From contig NZ_JACAGN010000005.1 in assembly GCF_030324495.1 (NCBI RefSeq), positions 124,001 to 188,000 of the forward strand: 64,000 bases of DNA. The letters run 5' to 3'. Below are positions 26,534 to 35,885 of this stretch, piece after piece. The stretch's first letter is position 1, and every line of letters starts with the position of its first letter. Both the position numbers and the translations under genes were made by a program. The notes below the pieces were generated by a model, which was given only the letters and a program-made list of their open reading frames with translations, did not search any database and was not told the origin of the DNA. The stretch comes from Myroides sp. 1354. GTDB taxonomy: Bacteria > Bacteroidota > Bacteroidia > Flavobacteriales > Flavobacteriaceae.

Positions 26534-27091
26534 TTATTTTCGTTTTGTTTTGCCCTTTTGCTTTTTCACTTTTACCATCTCTGGTTTCTTTGCAGCGGCT
26601 TTTAGTTGATCGTAATTTTTAGTTTTTAAAAAGTACGAAATAATAGTAGTAAAGATAATACCAAATGAGAGATTATTCATCACTCCATTTCTTAAAAATA
26701 AGTCAAAAGAAGCGTTCTGTAAAGCTTCTTCAGGTGTCATTTTTGCTTCATTAATCAAAGCTTGTTCTAGCGTCTCCATGAAATGTGGACTCACTTGATT
26801 GAATGTGATGAATTGAACAATAGGGAAGAACAACGTAATCATAATACACATGACTAAACCCGTCATAAACGCTTGTTGCCATTGAATGACATTATTGTAG
26901 TATTCACGCTTTTTTTGTCGGATTCCCAACCAGTAAAAAATGAACAGTAAAAAACTAAATAGCATTTCTAGCAGTACTTCAAAACGCACTTTTTCTGTGT
27001 GGAATCCCATCGATTTTCCTATAAACATCCAAATTAATGCTGCCAAGGTTGCCAAGGCAGCCCATTTGAATTCAATAGAGAATTTTTTCAT
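26534..27091 (-). CDS. DUF4199 family membrane protein
   Basis: 185 residues with four predicted membrane segments (about 8-28, 38-58, 75-98, 140-160) and a very basic C-terminal tail (KKPEMVKVKKQKGKTKRK). The arrangement, with a charged loop QALINEAKMTPEEALQNAS between the third and fourth segments, matches DUF4199 proteins, which are common in Bacteroidota and of unknown function. It is immediately upstream of kdsA, and such proteins often neighbour envelope genes, but I infer no activity. Confidence 0.8.
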   Translation of the reverse strand: MKKFSIEFKWAALATLAALIWMFIGKSMGFHTEKVRFEVLLEMLFSFLLFIFYWLGIRQKKREYYNNVIQWQQAFMTGLVMCIMITLFFPIVQFITFNQVSPHFMETLEQALINEAKMTPEEALQNASFDLFLRNGVMNNLSFGIIFTTIISYFLKTKNYDQLKAAAKKPEMVKVKKQKGKTKRK

Positions 27092-27254
27092 TGTATTAGC
27101 TTAAAGTATAATACTTCAAAAGTAAAGTTTTTATTTTATAGCTTAAAATATATTTTTTTCTAATTTTTTTTCTTAGATTTAATAGGAAGTATGAAAAAAG
27201 AAAATAAAATAACCACTATTTTGTAAATTATTGTAGTGAAAAAAATAATTAGTT

Positions 27255-27743
27255 ATGAAAACGCTTATTTTAATTCGACACGCAAAATCATGCTGGGAGG
27301 CTATTACAGAAGATAAAAATAGACCGATCTCCAAGGATCGTGGGGTGCAAGATGCACTTTTAGTTTCTCAGGCAATTGGTTCACTCTTACCCGAACGCTT
27401 TATCGTATGGACGAGTACCGCTCAAAGAGCCAAACAAACGGCTGCTCTTTTTTGTCAAAACTTAGATATCAATCCAACTTATGTTATTGAAAAAGAAGAT
27501 ATTTATACTTTTGATGTCAAGAAATTGGCGCGAACGATAAAAAAATGTGAAAATACACACAACGCGCTGATTATTTTCGGACATAATGATGCTATCACGG
27601 ATTTTGTTAATAAATTTGGTATGGTTTCGATTGATAATGTACCAACATCGGGAGTCATAGTGATGGACTTTCCCCAAGATGATTGGAAAGAGATTAAAAA
27701 CGGAACTGTAATAAGTAAAGTTTTTCCTAGAGATTTAAAATAA
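27255..27743 (+). CDS. SixA-like histidine phosphatase
   Basis: A 162-residue member of the histidine phosphatase superfamily, SixA branch. The phospho-acceptor motif is LIRHAKSCWE (His9), with TSTAQRAKQTAALF after it and FGHNDAITDFVNKFG supplying the second catalytic His. It is small and cytoplasmic. In E. coli SixA acts on phosphotransfer proteins; here it is the first gene of a unit with ppk1 (3 bp gap) and ppx (3 bp gap). A similar SixA/PPK/PPX association suggests a role in phosphate or polyphosphate metabolism, but that is inference. Confidence 0.88.
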   Translation: MKTLILIRHAKSCWEAITEDKNRPISKDRGVQDALLVSQAIGSLLPERFIVWTSTAQRAKQTAALFCQNLDINPTYVIEKEDIYTFDVKKLARTIKKCENTHNALIIFGHNDAITDFVNKFGMVSIDNVPTSGVIVMDFPQDDWKEIKNGTVISKVFPRDLK

Positions 27744-27746
27744 GAA

Positions 27747-29855
27747 ATGAATACAACTACTGTACCACCTAAATATTATTATGTTGATCGTGAGAAAAGC
27801 TGGTTGGCTTTTAACGAAAGAGTTTTACAAGAAGCTGGAGATGTAACCGTTCCTTTATTGGAACGCTTGCGTTTTATCGGAATCTTCTCTAATAATTTAG
27901 ATGAGTTCTTCCGGGTGCGCTATGCTACTATTCGCCGTATGGTTTTGACAGGTGAAAGCAATCGCCGCTTGGGAAGTGGAGTAGTCGTTAAAGATTTATT
28001 GACGCAAATCACGAATCGCGTTATTGTTTTGCAAAGCGAGAGTTTGCGTATTTTGGCGGAAATTGAAAAACAATTAGAAGCGGAGAAAATATTCATACTC
28101 AATGAAAATACAATCAATGAGAAGCAAAAAGCTTTTGTCAAAGATTATTTTTTACATACGCTATCTCATGACTTGGTAACGGTTATCTTAAGTGATTTAG
28201 CCCCTTTTCCCTTGTTGAGAGATACACACGGCTACTTAGCAGTTAAACTCGAAGTAGATGAAGCATTGAGAAGCAAGAGAAGTAAAGCGAATAAACGCGA
28301 AAAAGGAACGCGTTACGCCATTATTGAAATTCCCAATATTGTCAATCGATTTGTAGAATTACCTTCTGATGATGATAAAAAATACATCATCCTAATTGAC
28401 GATATAATCCGAGATAATCTATCTTCTATTTTTAGCATTTTTGATTATAAAGCAGAAAAGGCTTTTATGATTAAAATTACCCGTGATGCAGAATTGGGTG
28501 TAGATACGGACTTACACAAATCTTTCGTTGAGAAAATCTCCAGTGGAGTACGAGATCGAAAGGAAGGAGAAATTGTGCGTTTCGTATACGATCAAGAAAT
28601 GGATCAAGATTTATTGGACTATTTACTTGAGAATGTTGAAATTGAAATGAATGACAGTATCATTCCAGGTGGACGCTATCACAATAGACGCGATTATATG
28701 AGCTTTCCAACCATGGGAAGATCAGATTTAGCCTATCCAAAACAAATCCCTGCAGCCGTACGTGATTTAGATATGGAAGACAGTATCATTCAACAATTGC
28801 AAAAGAAAGATTACTTAATCTATACACCTTATCAGTCGTTTTCTTATTTGGTTCGACTCTTGCGCGAGGCCGCTTTGGATCCACAAGTGTTGTCTATTAA
28901 AATTACGCTTTATCGCTTGGCTAAGAACTCTCAGATTATTAGTTCTTTAATCAATGCAGTGAAAAATGGCAAAAAGGTAATTGCACAAATTGAATTGCAA
29001 GCACGCTTTGATGAAGCGAGTAATATCTATTATTCTGAATTGATGCAATCCGAAGGAGTGCAGTTAATTTTTGGAGTAAAAGGACTCAAAGTACACAGTA
29101 AAATCTGTGTGATTGAACGATTAGAAAATAAAAAAATCAAACGATACGGATTTGTATCCACCGGAAACTTCAATGAAAGTTCGGCTAAAATATACACCGA
29201 TGTAACTTTGTTAACGTCTCATAATCAGATTATGAAAGATGTATCAAAGGTATTTGAATTTTTACAAGTGAATTACCGCGTCCACAAGTATAAACACTTA
29301 TTGGTATCTCCTCACTATACGCGATCGGGCTTTTATAAATTGATTGATCGAGAGATTCGCAATGCCAAAAATGGATTGCCTGCATCCATTCGATTAAAGA
29401 TGAATAGTTTATCTGATTTAAGAATGGTAGATCGCTTGTATGAAGCAAGTAATGTGGGAGTGAAAGTGCAGTTAAATATTCGAGGCATCTGCTGTTTAGT
29501 GCCTGGTATCCCTGGAATGAGTGAAAATATCGAGGCCATTAGTGTAGTTGATCGTTTCTTAGAGCATTCGCGTATCTATATTTTTGGCAACAACAATAAT
29601 CCAGAAGTTTACATTTCTTCAGCAGATTTTATGACGCGAAATTTAGATGAACGCGTAGAAGTTACTTGTCCGATTTACGATGATCGCATCAAACAAGAAT
29701 TGATTGAAACTTTTGAAATTGGGTGGAAGGGCAATATTAAAACGCGTATTCAATCAGGAGACTTATCCAATAAATACAGAGATAAGAATGGAGAGGCTGA
29801 TTTTCAATCACAAAAAGAAATGTATCGTTATTACCAAAACAAACTAAAAGGATAA
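27747..29855 (+). CDS. ppk1: Polyphosphate kinase 1
   Basis: Reversibly transfers the gamma-phosphate of ATP to inorganic polyphosphate. 702 residues, normal for PPK1. Visible: N-terminal domain YYYVDREKSWLAFNERVLQEA with LRFIGIFSNNLDEFFRVR; GRYHNRRDYMSFP in the head domain; and two phospholipase D-like domains, the first with KVHSKICVIER (catalytic His) and GFVSTGNFNESSAKIYTD, the second with YISSADFMTRNLDERVEV. It sits between sixA-like and ppx genes with 3-bp gaps, so synthesis and breakdown enzymes are co-expressed. Confidence 0.97.
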   Translation: MNTTTVPPKYYYVDREKSWLAFNERVLQEAGDVTVPLLERLRFIGIFSNNLDEFFRVRYATIRRMVLTGESNRRLGSGVVVKDLLTQITNRVIVLQSESLRILAEIEKQLEAEKIFILNENTINEKQKAFVKDYFLHTLSHDLVTVILSDLAPFPLLRDTHGYLAVKLEVDEALRSKRSKANKREKGTRYAIIEIPNIVNRFVELPSDDDKKYIILIDDIIRDNLSSIFSIFDYKAEKAFMIKITRDAELGVDTDLHKSFVEKISSGVRDRKEGEIVRFVYDQEMDQDLLDYLLENVEIEMNDSIIPGGRYHNRRDYMSFPTMGRSDLAYPKQIPAAVRDLDMEDSIIQQLQKKDYLIYTPYQSFSYLVRLLREAALDPQVLSIKITLYRLAKNSQIISSLINAVKNGKKVIAQIELQARFDEASNIYYSELMQSEGVQLIFGVKGLKVHSKICVIERLENKKIKRYGFVSTGNFNESSAKIYTDVTLLTSHNQIMKDVSKVFEFLQVNYRVHKYKHLLVSPHYTRSGFYKLIDREIRNAKNGLPASIRLKMNSLSDLRMVDRLYEASNVGVKVQLNIRGICCLVPGIPGMSENIEAISVVDRFLEHSRIYIFGNNNNPEVYISSADFMTRNLDERVEVTCPIYDDRIKQELIETFEIGWKGNIKTRIQSGDLSNKYRDKNGEADFQSQKEMYRYYQNKLKG

Positions 29856-29858
29856 TCC

Positions 29859-30776
29859 ATGTTAAAGATAAAGAAATATGCAGCAATCGATATTGGCTCC
29901 AATGCTATGCGTTTGTTGATAATGAATATTGTAGAAACCAAAGGGCATGATCCTGTTTTCAATAAGAGTTCATTAATTCGCGTTCCTATTCGTTTAGGGC
30001 AAGATGTGTTTACCCAAGGTGAAATCAGCAGTGAGTCAAAACTGCGTATGATTGAAGCCATGCAAGCTTTTTACTTGTTGATGCGCGTTAATAAAGTAGA
30101 GCGCTTTATGGCTTGTGCTACAAGTGCGATGCGTGAAGCGGATAATGGACAAGAAGTGGCTGAAGCTGTTTTGGCCGCATCCAAGATTAAAATCAATATC
30201 ATCGATGGTGAAAAAGAGGCGATGATTATTGCTTCTACGGATTTGAAAAACTTCATTAACCAAACGAAGAATGTAATGTTTGTCGACGTAGGAGGGGGGA
30301 GTTCTGAGTTTACTATTTTCAAAGAAGGAGTGCCATTGGCTTCTAAATCTTTTCGCAATGGAACGGTTCGTTTGCTAAACGATATGGTTTCTAAAAGTGT
30401 GTGGAATGACATTCAAACTTGGGTTAAAGAAGAAACCAAAGACCTCCACGATTTAATTGTAATTGGATCTGGAGGAAATATCAATAAAGCTTTTAAAATG
30501 TCTGGAAAAAGCCAGGATAAACCCTTGTCCTATAGTTATCTAAATCAGCAATTGACGAAGTTGACTGAAATGACTTACGATGAGCGCATTGCTATTTTAG
30601 GTTTAAATCCCGATCGTGCGGATGTAATCATTCCTGCTTTGCGAATTTATACCTTTGCGATGAAATCCAGTGGAGCAAAACAAATTTATGTACCTAAAAT
30701 AGGAGTATCCGATGGAATTGTCAAGGCAATTTACTTCGGTAAAATTCCATTGGATTATCAAACCATCGTGTATTAG
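29859..30776 (+). CDS. ppx: Ppx/GppA family exopolyphosphatase
   Basis: A 305-residue ASKHA-fold phosphatase of the Ppx/GppA family, which removes terminal phosphates from polyphosphate or hydrolyses pppGpp. Visible: phosphate-1 loop AAIDIGSNAMRLLIMN, CATSAMREADNG, phosphate-2 loop FVDVGGGSSEFTIF, and adenosine-type loop VIGSGGNINKAF. It is the short form without the C-terminal HD-like domain of E. coli Ppx (about 500 residues). The gene ends the sixA-like/ppk1/ppx unit. Directly downstream begins the 16-bp tandem repeat. Confidence 0.9.
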   Translation: MLKIKKYAAIDIGSNAMRLLIMNIVETKGHDPVFNKSSLIRVPIRLGQDVFTQGEISSESKLRMIEAMQAFYLLMRVNKVERFMACATSAMREADNGQEVAEAVLAASKIKINIIDGEKEAMIIASTDLKNFINQTKNVMFVDVGGGSSEFTIFKEGVPLASKSFRNGTVRLLNDMVSKSVWNDIQTWVKEETKDLHDLIVIGSGGNINKAFKMSGKSQDKPLSYSYLNQQLTKLTEMTYDERIAILGLNPDRADVIIPALRIYTFAMKSSGAKQIYVPKIGVSDGIVKAIYFGKIPLDYQTIVY

Positions 30777-30783
30777 TAAGGGA

Positions 30784-30879
30784 GTGAGGTTTGTTCTTTG
30801 TGAGGTTTGTTCTTTGTGAGGTTTGTTCTTTGTGAGATTTGTTCTTTGTGAGATTTGTTCTTTGTGAGATTTGTTCTTT
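30784..30879 (+). repeat. Six-copy 16-bp tandem repeat
   Basis: Six units end to end: three GTGAGGTTTGTTCTTT then three GTGAGATTTGTTCTTT, starting 8 bp after the ppx stop. A single inverted copy with one mismatch (AACCTCACAAAGCACAAACC) lies at 30969-30988, so the transcript could fold into a long hairpin of about 200 nt. The unit is not a multiple of 3 and no frame persists through it. Confidence 0.9.
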
Positions 30880-30990
30880 GCCCTTTGTGAAGTTGTAAAT
30901 TCTTTATAAAGCACAAATCGTAGCGTAGATTCATCGAACTTCAAAACAAATAGAAACTCGACGAGGTTAACCTCACAAAGCACAAACCAG

Positions 30991-31053
30991 TATTAAAATT
31001 TCTCAATCGTTCCCAAGCCAAACAGTATAAAATTGTATTTTACTGGATGTATA
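30991..31053 (-). pseudogene. Decayed 3'-terminal fragment of a TIGR02757 gene (remnant A, part 1)
   Basis: Matches the last codons of the intact TIGR02757 gene (35962 onward) and remnant B: TTCTCAATCG, CCAAGCCAAACAGTATAAAA and the TATTTTAC(T/G)GGAT block occur in the same order. No frame is kept. Its continuation is at 31766-31850, beyond an intervening gene. Confidence 0.7.
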
Positions 31054-31083
31054 TAAAGAAGGGGTACATGCAGAATACTACTA

Positions 31084-31653
31084 CTACATATTGTTTATAC
31101 ACCAACTTTCTATTGTGTTTTTTACATTAAGATCATTAAATGTATTTTCGATAACTCTTTGCCTTCTTTTTTTATTTTTAGGTATAGTATAGTATTCACC
31201 TTTATAATAAACTACTATATTATATTTATCAATGATTGAAGTATCAAAAATTAAGTAATTATCATAGATAATAATCTGGTCATCATGCCATAGTTCTCTA
31301 TACATACTCTCTCTTTTAGGAAATATTCTAAGAAGTTTTAAGCTTTGACCTGCTGTATTAGAAAATGATATTTGCTTTAATTTAGTATTGCGTAAGTTAT
31401 ATTCTAAAGTATGTATTTTATCACGAATGATATTGTTCCGAATATAAAAGGAATCAAGTTTAATTAGCTGGTTGTTATATAACATTTCACCTTTCAAAAC
31501 CCCTTGGTAAGAAATATGGGTTCTACTATTTTTTGCATAATTCCCAAGATATAAAGTACTTTCAGGCTTAACAAGGCTAGATAAGTTGTAATTTTGAGCA
31601 TAATTCCAAAAAGGAATAAGTACTATCAGGGTGGTTAATATTTTGTGTATCAT
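31084..31653 (-). CDS. Hypothetical secreted protein inserted in a pseudogene remnant
   Basis: 189 residues that I do not recognise. It begins with a signal peptide (MIHKILTTLIVLIPFWNYAQ) and continues with many Asn, Ile and Tyr residues, and a basic segment PKNKKRRQR near 160. There is no lipobox. Its base composition is even more AT-rich than the neighbours. It lies within a remnant of the TIGR02757 3' end: fragments of that gene flank it at 30991-31053 and 31766-31850. The gene therefore appears to have arrived after the duplication. Expression is uncertain. Confidence 0.6.
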   Translation of the reverse strand: MIHKILTTLIVLIPFWNYAQNYNLSSLVKPESTLYLGNYAKNSRTHISYQGVLKGEMLYNNQLIKLDSFYIRNNIIRDKIHTLEYNLRNTKLKQISFSNTAGQSLKLLRIFPKRESMYRELWHDDQIIIYDNYLIFDTSIIDKYNIVVYYKGEYYTIPKNKKRRQRVIENTFNDLNVKNTIESWCINNM

Positions 31654-31765
31654 AATTTAAATATAAGAAGATTTTTAATGCTTTTTGTTTTTCATTTAAA
31701 TTTAAATGACAAGTGTATTGAAACGAGTTATAGGTTACAGCTTTTTTATAGTAGATAATAATAGC

Positions 31766-31850
31766 ATAACTCACTTGGAGAGATGACATTCCAGATACCG
31801 AAATCAACACCGACGGTGTCTTGGTGCATCTTCTATCTTAGGTACATTTA
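31766..31850 (-). pseudogene. Decayed internal fragment of a TIGR02757 gene (remnant A, part 2)
   Basis: Aligns with 36141-36226 of the intact gene and 33896-33981 of remnant B: ATAACTCACTTGGAGA, CATTCCAGATACC, AAATC(A/T)ACACC and GGTACATTTA occur in order. It is the most diverged of the three copies and is not translatable. Confidence 0.7.
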
Positions 31851-31962
31851 GAAGTGGTTAATTAGGGAGGCATAACTTAAAAAGAAAATAATAAATAAAA
31901 ATTGATTTCATTTTTGTTAAAATTAAGATATATTTATAGCTTACCTATTAAATCAGGAACTT

Positions 31963-33759
31963 ATGAGATATTTTGCTTGCGTCGTTGTTTTCTTTTGTTT
32001 TTGTATGAATGCCTTATACGGACAACAAAATTTAGTACTTAATCCTAGTTTTGAAGATGTGAATGAGGAAGCTTTACAATGTGATTCTTATCAAAGTTCT
32101 CAACAATTCGAAAATGCTATAAATAATTGGAAAGCTCCTATTCCTACTCCAGATATTTATCATTTTAGTTTGCCTATATCTTGTCAGAATAATCCATATA
32201 GAGGTAATGTTAACCTTCAACTGCCACGAACAGGAAGTAGTATGGTTGGTATGGCGATGTATGTTAGTTCCGAATTAACCACAAATACAGCCGAATTTCC
32301 TATGGCAGAAGCTATTGAGGGGCGATTAAGTACTCCTTTACTTCAAGGTCATCGTTATCGTATTCGATTATACGTATTATTAAGTCGTATGATTAGTGGT
32401 GTTGCATCAAATAATTTTGGTATAAAGTTTTTTGAGCATTCTTATAGTGAAAGAACAGAGTTAATAACGAGAGGAGATGTAGATGTAAATTATACAGGTG
32501 TAATCAGAGATACTCAGAATTGGAGTTTGATAGAATTGGAATTTACTCCTCAAACTTCAGGACTTACTTACTTTATTTTAACTAATTTTTTTTTGGCATC
32601 AGAAACAACAGTAGAACAGATAGGTACAGTAAATATTTCGTACTATTTTATTGATGATATTGAAATTATAGATTTAACACCATCCTTTCAGCCCATAGGT
32701 CCCTTTTGTAAAGGAGCTATTTTTACTTTACCTGAAGTGTCAGATAATGGTTACTCAGGTACTTGGTCTCCCTCTATTAACAATCAAGAAACCACAACTT
32801 ATACCTTTACACCCGATAATCCTGAGTTAGAGCAAGTATCATTAACTGTTGAAATTATTGAACCTCATATTGAGCCTATTTTTGATATTCCTACTCTTAT
32901 TTGTAAAGGAACAATTTTTACTTTACCCAATGTTTCAGAAAATGGAATAAGAGGTACTTGGTCACCTGAGATTAATAATCAACAAACAACGACATATACG
33001 TTCACTCCTGAAGTTGGATCTTGTGCGTCAGAAACTTCTATTACCATAGAAGTAGTTGATATACTGACGCCTGAGTTTACCCTTGCCTCTTTTATCTGTG
33101 AAGGCAATCCGTTGGTTTTACCAAACGTATCGAATAATGGAATTTCTGGTACTTGGACACCTGCTGTTGACAACAAGCAAACAACGACGTACACTTTTAC
33201 ACCAGTAGGACATGCTTGTGCTTTACCTATAAAAACAACAGTAGAAGTTAAACGAATAGATACTCCTTTATTAAATTCCTATTGTGCCAAAAATGAGCTT
33301 TATGTTGAAGTCGTTCATCCAAATTTAGAACATCAATTTCAGTGGCAGATTAACGGGATAGCGATTGATGAATCATTACCAACGATTCAGTTGTCGAAAT
33401 ATGTGAATCTATTACATGACAATCAAAATAAAGTGACAGTAAGCATGACTAATCCTTCAGGTTGTGTTACCACCAATACAATAGAAATTGAAAACAAAAA
33501 TCTTTGTTTAATTCCCAAAGGAATTTCCCCTCAGGGTGATGGATTAAATGACACCTTTGATATCAGCCATTTTGGAGGAGTTTCTCTTCAGATTTTCAAT
33601 CGTTATGGGATGAAAGTATACAATAAGAAAAATTACCAAAATGAATGGTTTGGACAAACAAATTCAAGTAATACACTATTGCCTAGTGGAACGTATTTTT
33701 ATCAGATTGTAACCAATAGAGGAGAGGTATTTACAGGTTGGGTACAGTTGATGTATTGA
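31963..33759 (+). CDS. Secreted Ig-like repeat protein with T9SS type B (gliding-associated) C-terminal domain, copy 1
   Basis: 598 residues. Signal peptide 1-20 (ending ALYGQ). N-terminal domain about 21-240 begins NLVLNPSFEDVNEE, a start common in surface-adhesion or carbohydrate-binding modules of this phylum. Three repeats of about 65-70 residues follow (about 245-430), each with FCKG/ICKG/ICEG, TLPxVS(D/E/N)NG, GTWSP and TTTYTFTP. After a linker, residues about 515-598 form the type B sorting domain with the hallmark PKGISPQGDGLNDTFDI and a final SGTYFYQI...GWVQLMY. It is exported by T9SS. Copy 2 lies 2140 bp downstream: signal and C-terminus are nearly identical, the N-terminal domain strongly diverged. 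Confidence 0.88.
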   Translation: MRYFACVVVFFCFCMNALYGQQNLVLNPSFEDVNEEALQCDSYQSSQQFENAINNWKAPIPTPDIYHFSLPISCQNNPYRGNVNLQLPRTGSSMVGMAMYVSSELTTNTAEFPMAEAIEGRLSTPLLQGHRYRIRLYVLLSRMISGVASNNFGIKFFEHSYSERTELITRGDVDVNYTGVIRDTQNWSLIELEFTPQTSGLTYFILTNFFLASETTVEQIGTVNISYYFIDDIEIIDLTPSFQPIGPFCKGAIFTLPEVSDNGYSGTWSPSINNQETTTYTFTPDNPELEQVSLTVEIIEPHIEPIFDIPTLICKGTIFTLPNVSENGIRGTWSPEINNQQTTTYTFTPEVGSCASETSITIEVVDILTPEFTLASFICEGNPLVLPNVSNNGISGTWTPAVDNKQTTTYTFTPVGHACALPIKTTVEVKRIDTPLLNSYCAKNELYVEVVHPNLEHQFQWQINGIAIDESLPTIQLSKYVNLLHDNQNKVTVSMTNPSGCVTTNTIEIENKNLCLIPKGISPQGDGLNDTFDISHFGGVSLQIFNRYGMKVYNKKNYQNEWFGQTNSSNTLLPSGTYFYQIVTNRGEVFTGWVQLMY

Positions 33760-33780
33760 GAGATTTGTTTGTTCAATAAA

Positions 33781-33985
33781 CGACCAACAATCATCAAAAT
33801 TTCTCAATGGCACCCAATCCAAACAGTATAAAATCATATTTTACGGGATCAATAGGATCTAATTCACGTAAAGCCGTATACATCCAAAGGACAAGATAAT
33901 TCACTAGGAGGTACACCTTTCCAGATACCAAACTCTACACCTGCATTGTCGTTTTGGACCATCCATCTCAGGTACATATAGAACA
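33781..33985 (-). pseudogene. Decayed 3' fragment of a TIGR02757 gene (remnant B)
   Basis: About 200 bp that track the 3' part of the intact gene (35940-36230) with high similarity, including CTCAATGGCACCCAATCCAA, ACGGGATCAATAGGATCTAA and GGACAAGATAATTCACTAGG. A 79-bp deletion joins GTA at 36044 to GTA at 36123 of the intact copy (microhomology junction), which shifts the frame. The 5' two-thirds of the gene are absent. Confidence 0.85.
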
Positions 33986-34102
33986 GCATAATTAAAAGGA
34001 TATAGATAAAAGTGAGGATATGAAAAAATAATAATTTAAATAGATTTTATTTTTGTTAAAATTAACATATATTTATAGCTTGCCTATTAAATCAGAGAAC
34101 CT

Positions 34103-35881
34103 ATGAGATATTTTGCTTGCGTTGTTGTTTTCTTTTGTTTTTATATGAATGTCTTATACGGACAACAAAATTTAGTGCTTAATCCTAGTTTTGAAGATGT
34201 GAATGAGGAGGCTTTACTTTGTAGAAGTTATTTACCGAATGAACTTGAAATGGCAATAGAAAATTGGAAATCAGTAATAGGATCTGCTGATATCTATCAT
34301 ATGAGTGTTGATGTAAATTGTCAGTCACATCCTTTAAATACTTCCTTTTCTCTAAATAATTTTCTACCACCTAAAACAGGAAAAGGTATGGTTGCATTCG
34401 GAATAGGACTTGAAGCGATACAAGGGGAATTACAATCTCCTTTAATTGCAGGAAATAAGTATAAAATAAAATTTTATACTTCGTTGGCTAATAATAGTGG
34501 AATAGCAATAAATAATTTTGGAATCAAATTTTTACAAGAACCCTATGATCAAGTACGTGATGGTTATAATCTAGTTCCTGATGTTAATTACATAGAAGTA
34601 ATTAGAGAAACGGAAGGTTGGTATTTAGTAGAATCGGAATTCACTCCTCAAATTTCTGGACAAAAATATTTTGTTATAAATAATTTTTTTCCATTGTCTG
34701 AAACGAGAATTGAACCTAATTTAAACAGATTAACTAATTTTAGTATGTTGGATAATGTAGCATATTATTATTTTGATGATGTTTCTATTGTAGATTTAAC
34801 ACCATCTTTTCAAGCGATAGGTTCTTTTTGTAAAGGAGCTATTTTTACTTTACCTGAAGTGTCAGATAATGGTTGGACAGGGAGTTGGTCTCCAACCATT
34901 AATAACCAAGAAACAACAACCTATACATTTACTCCTGATAATGCTGAAGCTGAATCTGTAACATTAATCATTGAAATTATAGAACCCCATATAGAACCTA
35001 TTTTTGATATAGAAACAACAATATGTAAAGGAATGACAATTACTTTACCAAGTGTTTCAGAAAATGAAATAGTAGGCAGTTGGTCTCCTGAAGCATACAA
35101 TCAAGAAACAACGACGTATACGTTTACCCCAGAAGCCGGTTCTTGTGGATTAGAAACGACTGTTACGATAGAAGTAGTGGATCAAATAACGCCTGAGTTT
35201 AGCCTTCCTTCTTTCATCTGTGAAGGCAATCCGTTAGTTTTACCAGAAGTATCGAATAACGGTATTCGAGGTGTTTGGACGCCTGCTATTGACAACCAGC
35301 AAACAACGACGTACACCTTTACACCAGTAGGGCATGATTGTGCTATACCTGTTACAGCAACCGTAGAAGTTAAACGAATAGATACCCTCTTATTGAATTC
35401 CTATTGTACTAAAAATGAGCTTTATGTTGAAGTCGTTCATCCAGATTTAGAACATCAATTTCAGTGGCAGATTAATGGCATAGCAATTGAAGAATTATCT
35501 CCATTAGTTAATTTGTCTAAGTATGCTAATCTACTACATGATCATCAAAATAGAGTAACGGTACGTATGACTAATCCTTCAGGTTGTGTTACCACCAATA
35601 CAATAGAAATTGAAAACAAAAATCTTTGTTTAATTCCCAAAGGAATTTCCCCTCAGGGTGATGGATTAAATGACACCTTTGATATCAGCCATTTTGGAGG
35701 AGTTTCTCTTCAGATTTTCAATCGTTATGGGATGAAAGTATACAATAAGAAAAATTACCAAAATGAATGGTTTGGACAAACAAATTCAAGTAATACACTA
35801 TTGCCTAGTGGAACGTATTTTTATCAGATTGTAACCCATAGAGGAGAGGTATTTACTGGTTGGGTACAGTTGATGTATTAA
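34103..35881 (+). CDS. Secreted Ig-like repeat protein with T9SS type B C-terminal domain, copy 2
   Basis: 592 residues with the same plan as copy 1: signal peptide, NLVLNPSFEDVNEE start, N-terminal domain, three Ig-like repeats with TLPEVS and TTTYTFTP, and a type B sorting domain with GISPQGDGLNDTFDI. The last 315 bp (35567-35881) differ from copy 1 (33445-33759) at only three positions, one of them within the stop codon, while the N-terminal domain (about residues 30-240) is highly divergent. The promoter and leader are also shared. The pair probably presents different ligand-binding heads on a common export tail. What they bind is unknown. Confidence 0.88.
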   Translation: MRYFACVVVFFCFYMNVLYGQQNLVLNPSFEDVNEEALLCRSYLPNELEMAIENWKSVIGSADIYHMSVDVNCQSHPLNTSFSLNNFLPPKTGKGMVAFGIGLEAIQGELQSPLIAGNKYKIKFYTSLANNSGIAINNFGIKFLQEPYDQVRDGYNLVPDVNYIEVIRETEGWYLVESEFTPQISGQKYFVINNFFPLSETRIEPNLNRLTNFSMLDNVAYYYFDDVSIVDLTPSFQAIGSFCKGAIFTLPEVSDNGWTGSWSPTINNQETTTYTFTPDNAEAESVTLIIEIIEPHIEPIFDIETTICKGMTITLPSVSENEIVGSWSPEAYNQETTTYTFTPEAGSCGLETTVTIEVVDQITPEFSLPSFICEGNPLVLPEVSNNGIRGVWTPAIDNQQTTTYTFTPVGHDCAIPVTATVEVKRIDTLLLNSYCTKNELYVEVVHPDLEHQFQWQINGIAIEELSPLVNLSKYANLLHDHQNRVTVRMTNPSGCVTTNTIEIENKNLCLIPKGISPQGDGLNDTFDISHFGGVSLQIFNRYGMKVYNKKNYQNEWFGQTNSSNTLLPSGTYFYQIVTHRGEVFTGWVQLMY

Positions 35882-35885
35882 GAGA

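Noticed and set aside
30603..30983. 126-residue leftward frame rich in SHKEQISQRTNLT repeats
   Set aside because: It is produced by the 16-bp tandem repeat and the antisense of ppx; a period that is not a multiple of 3 makes a coding role unlikely.
30784..30988. CRISPR-like array in the repeat zone
   Set aside because: The units are contiguous 16-mers without spacers and there are no cas genes.
31921..31936. Promoter TATATTTA shared by both T9SS genes
   Set aside because: The last base departs from TAnnTTTG and no -33 element lies at the right distance; the conservation is explained by the duplication.
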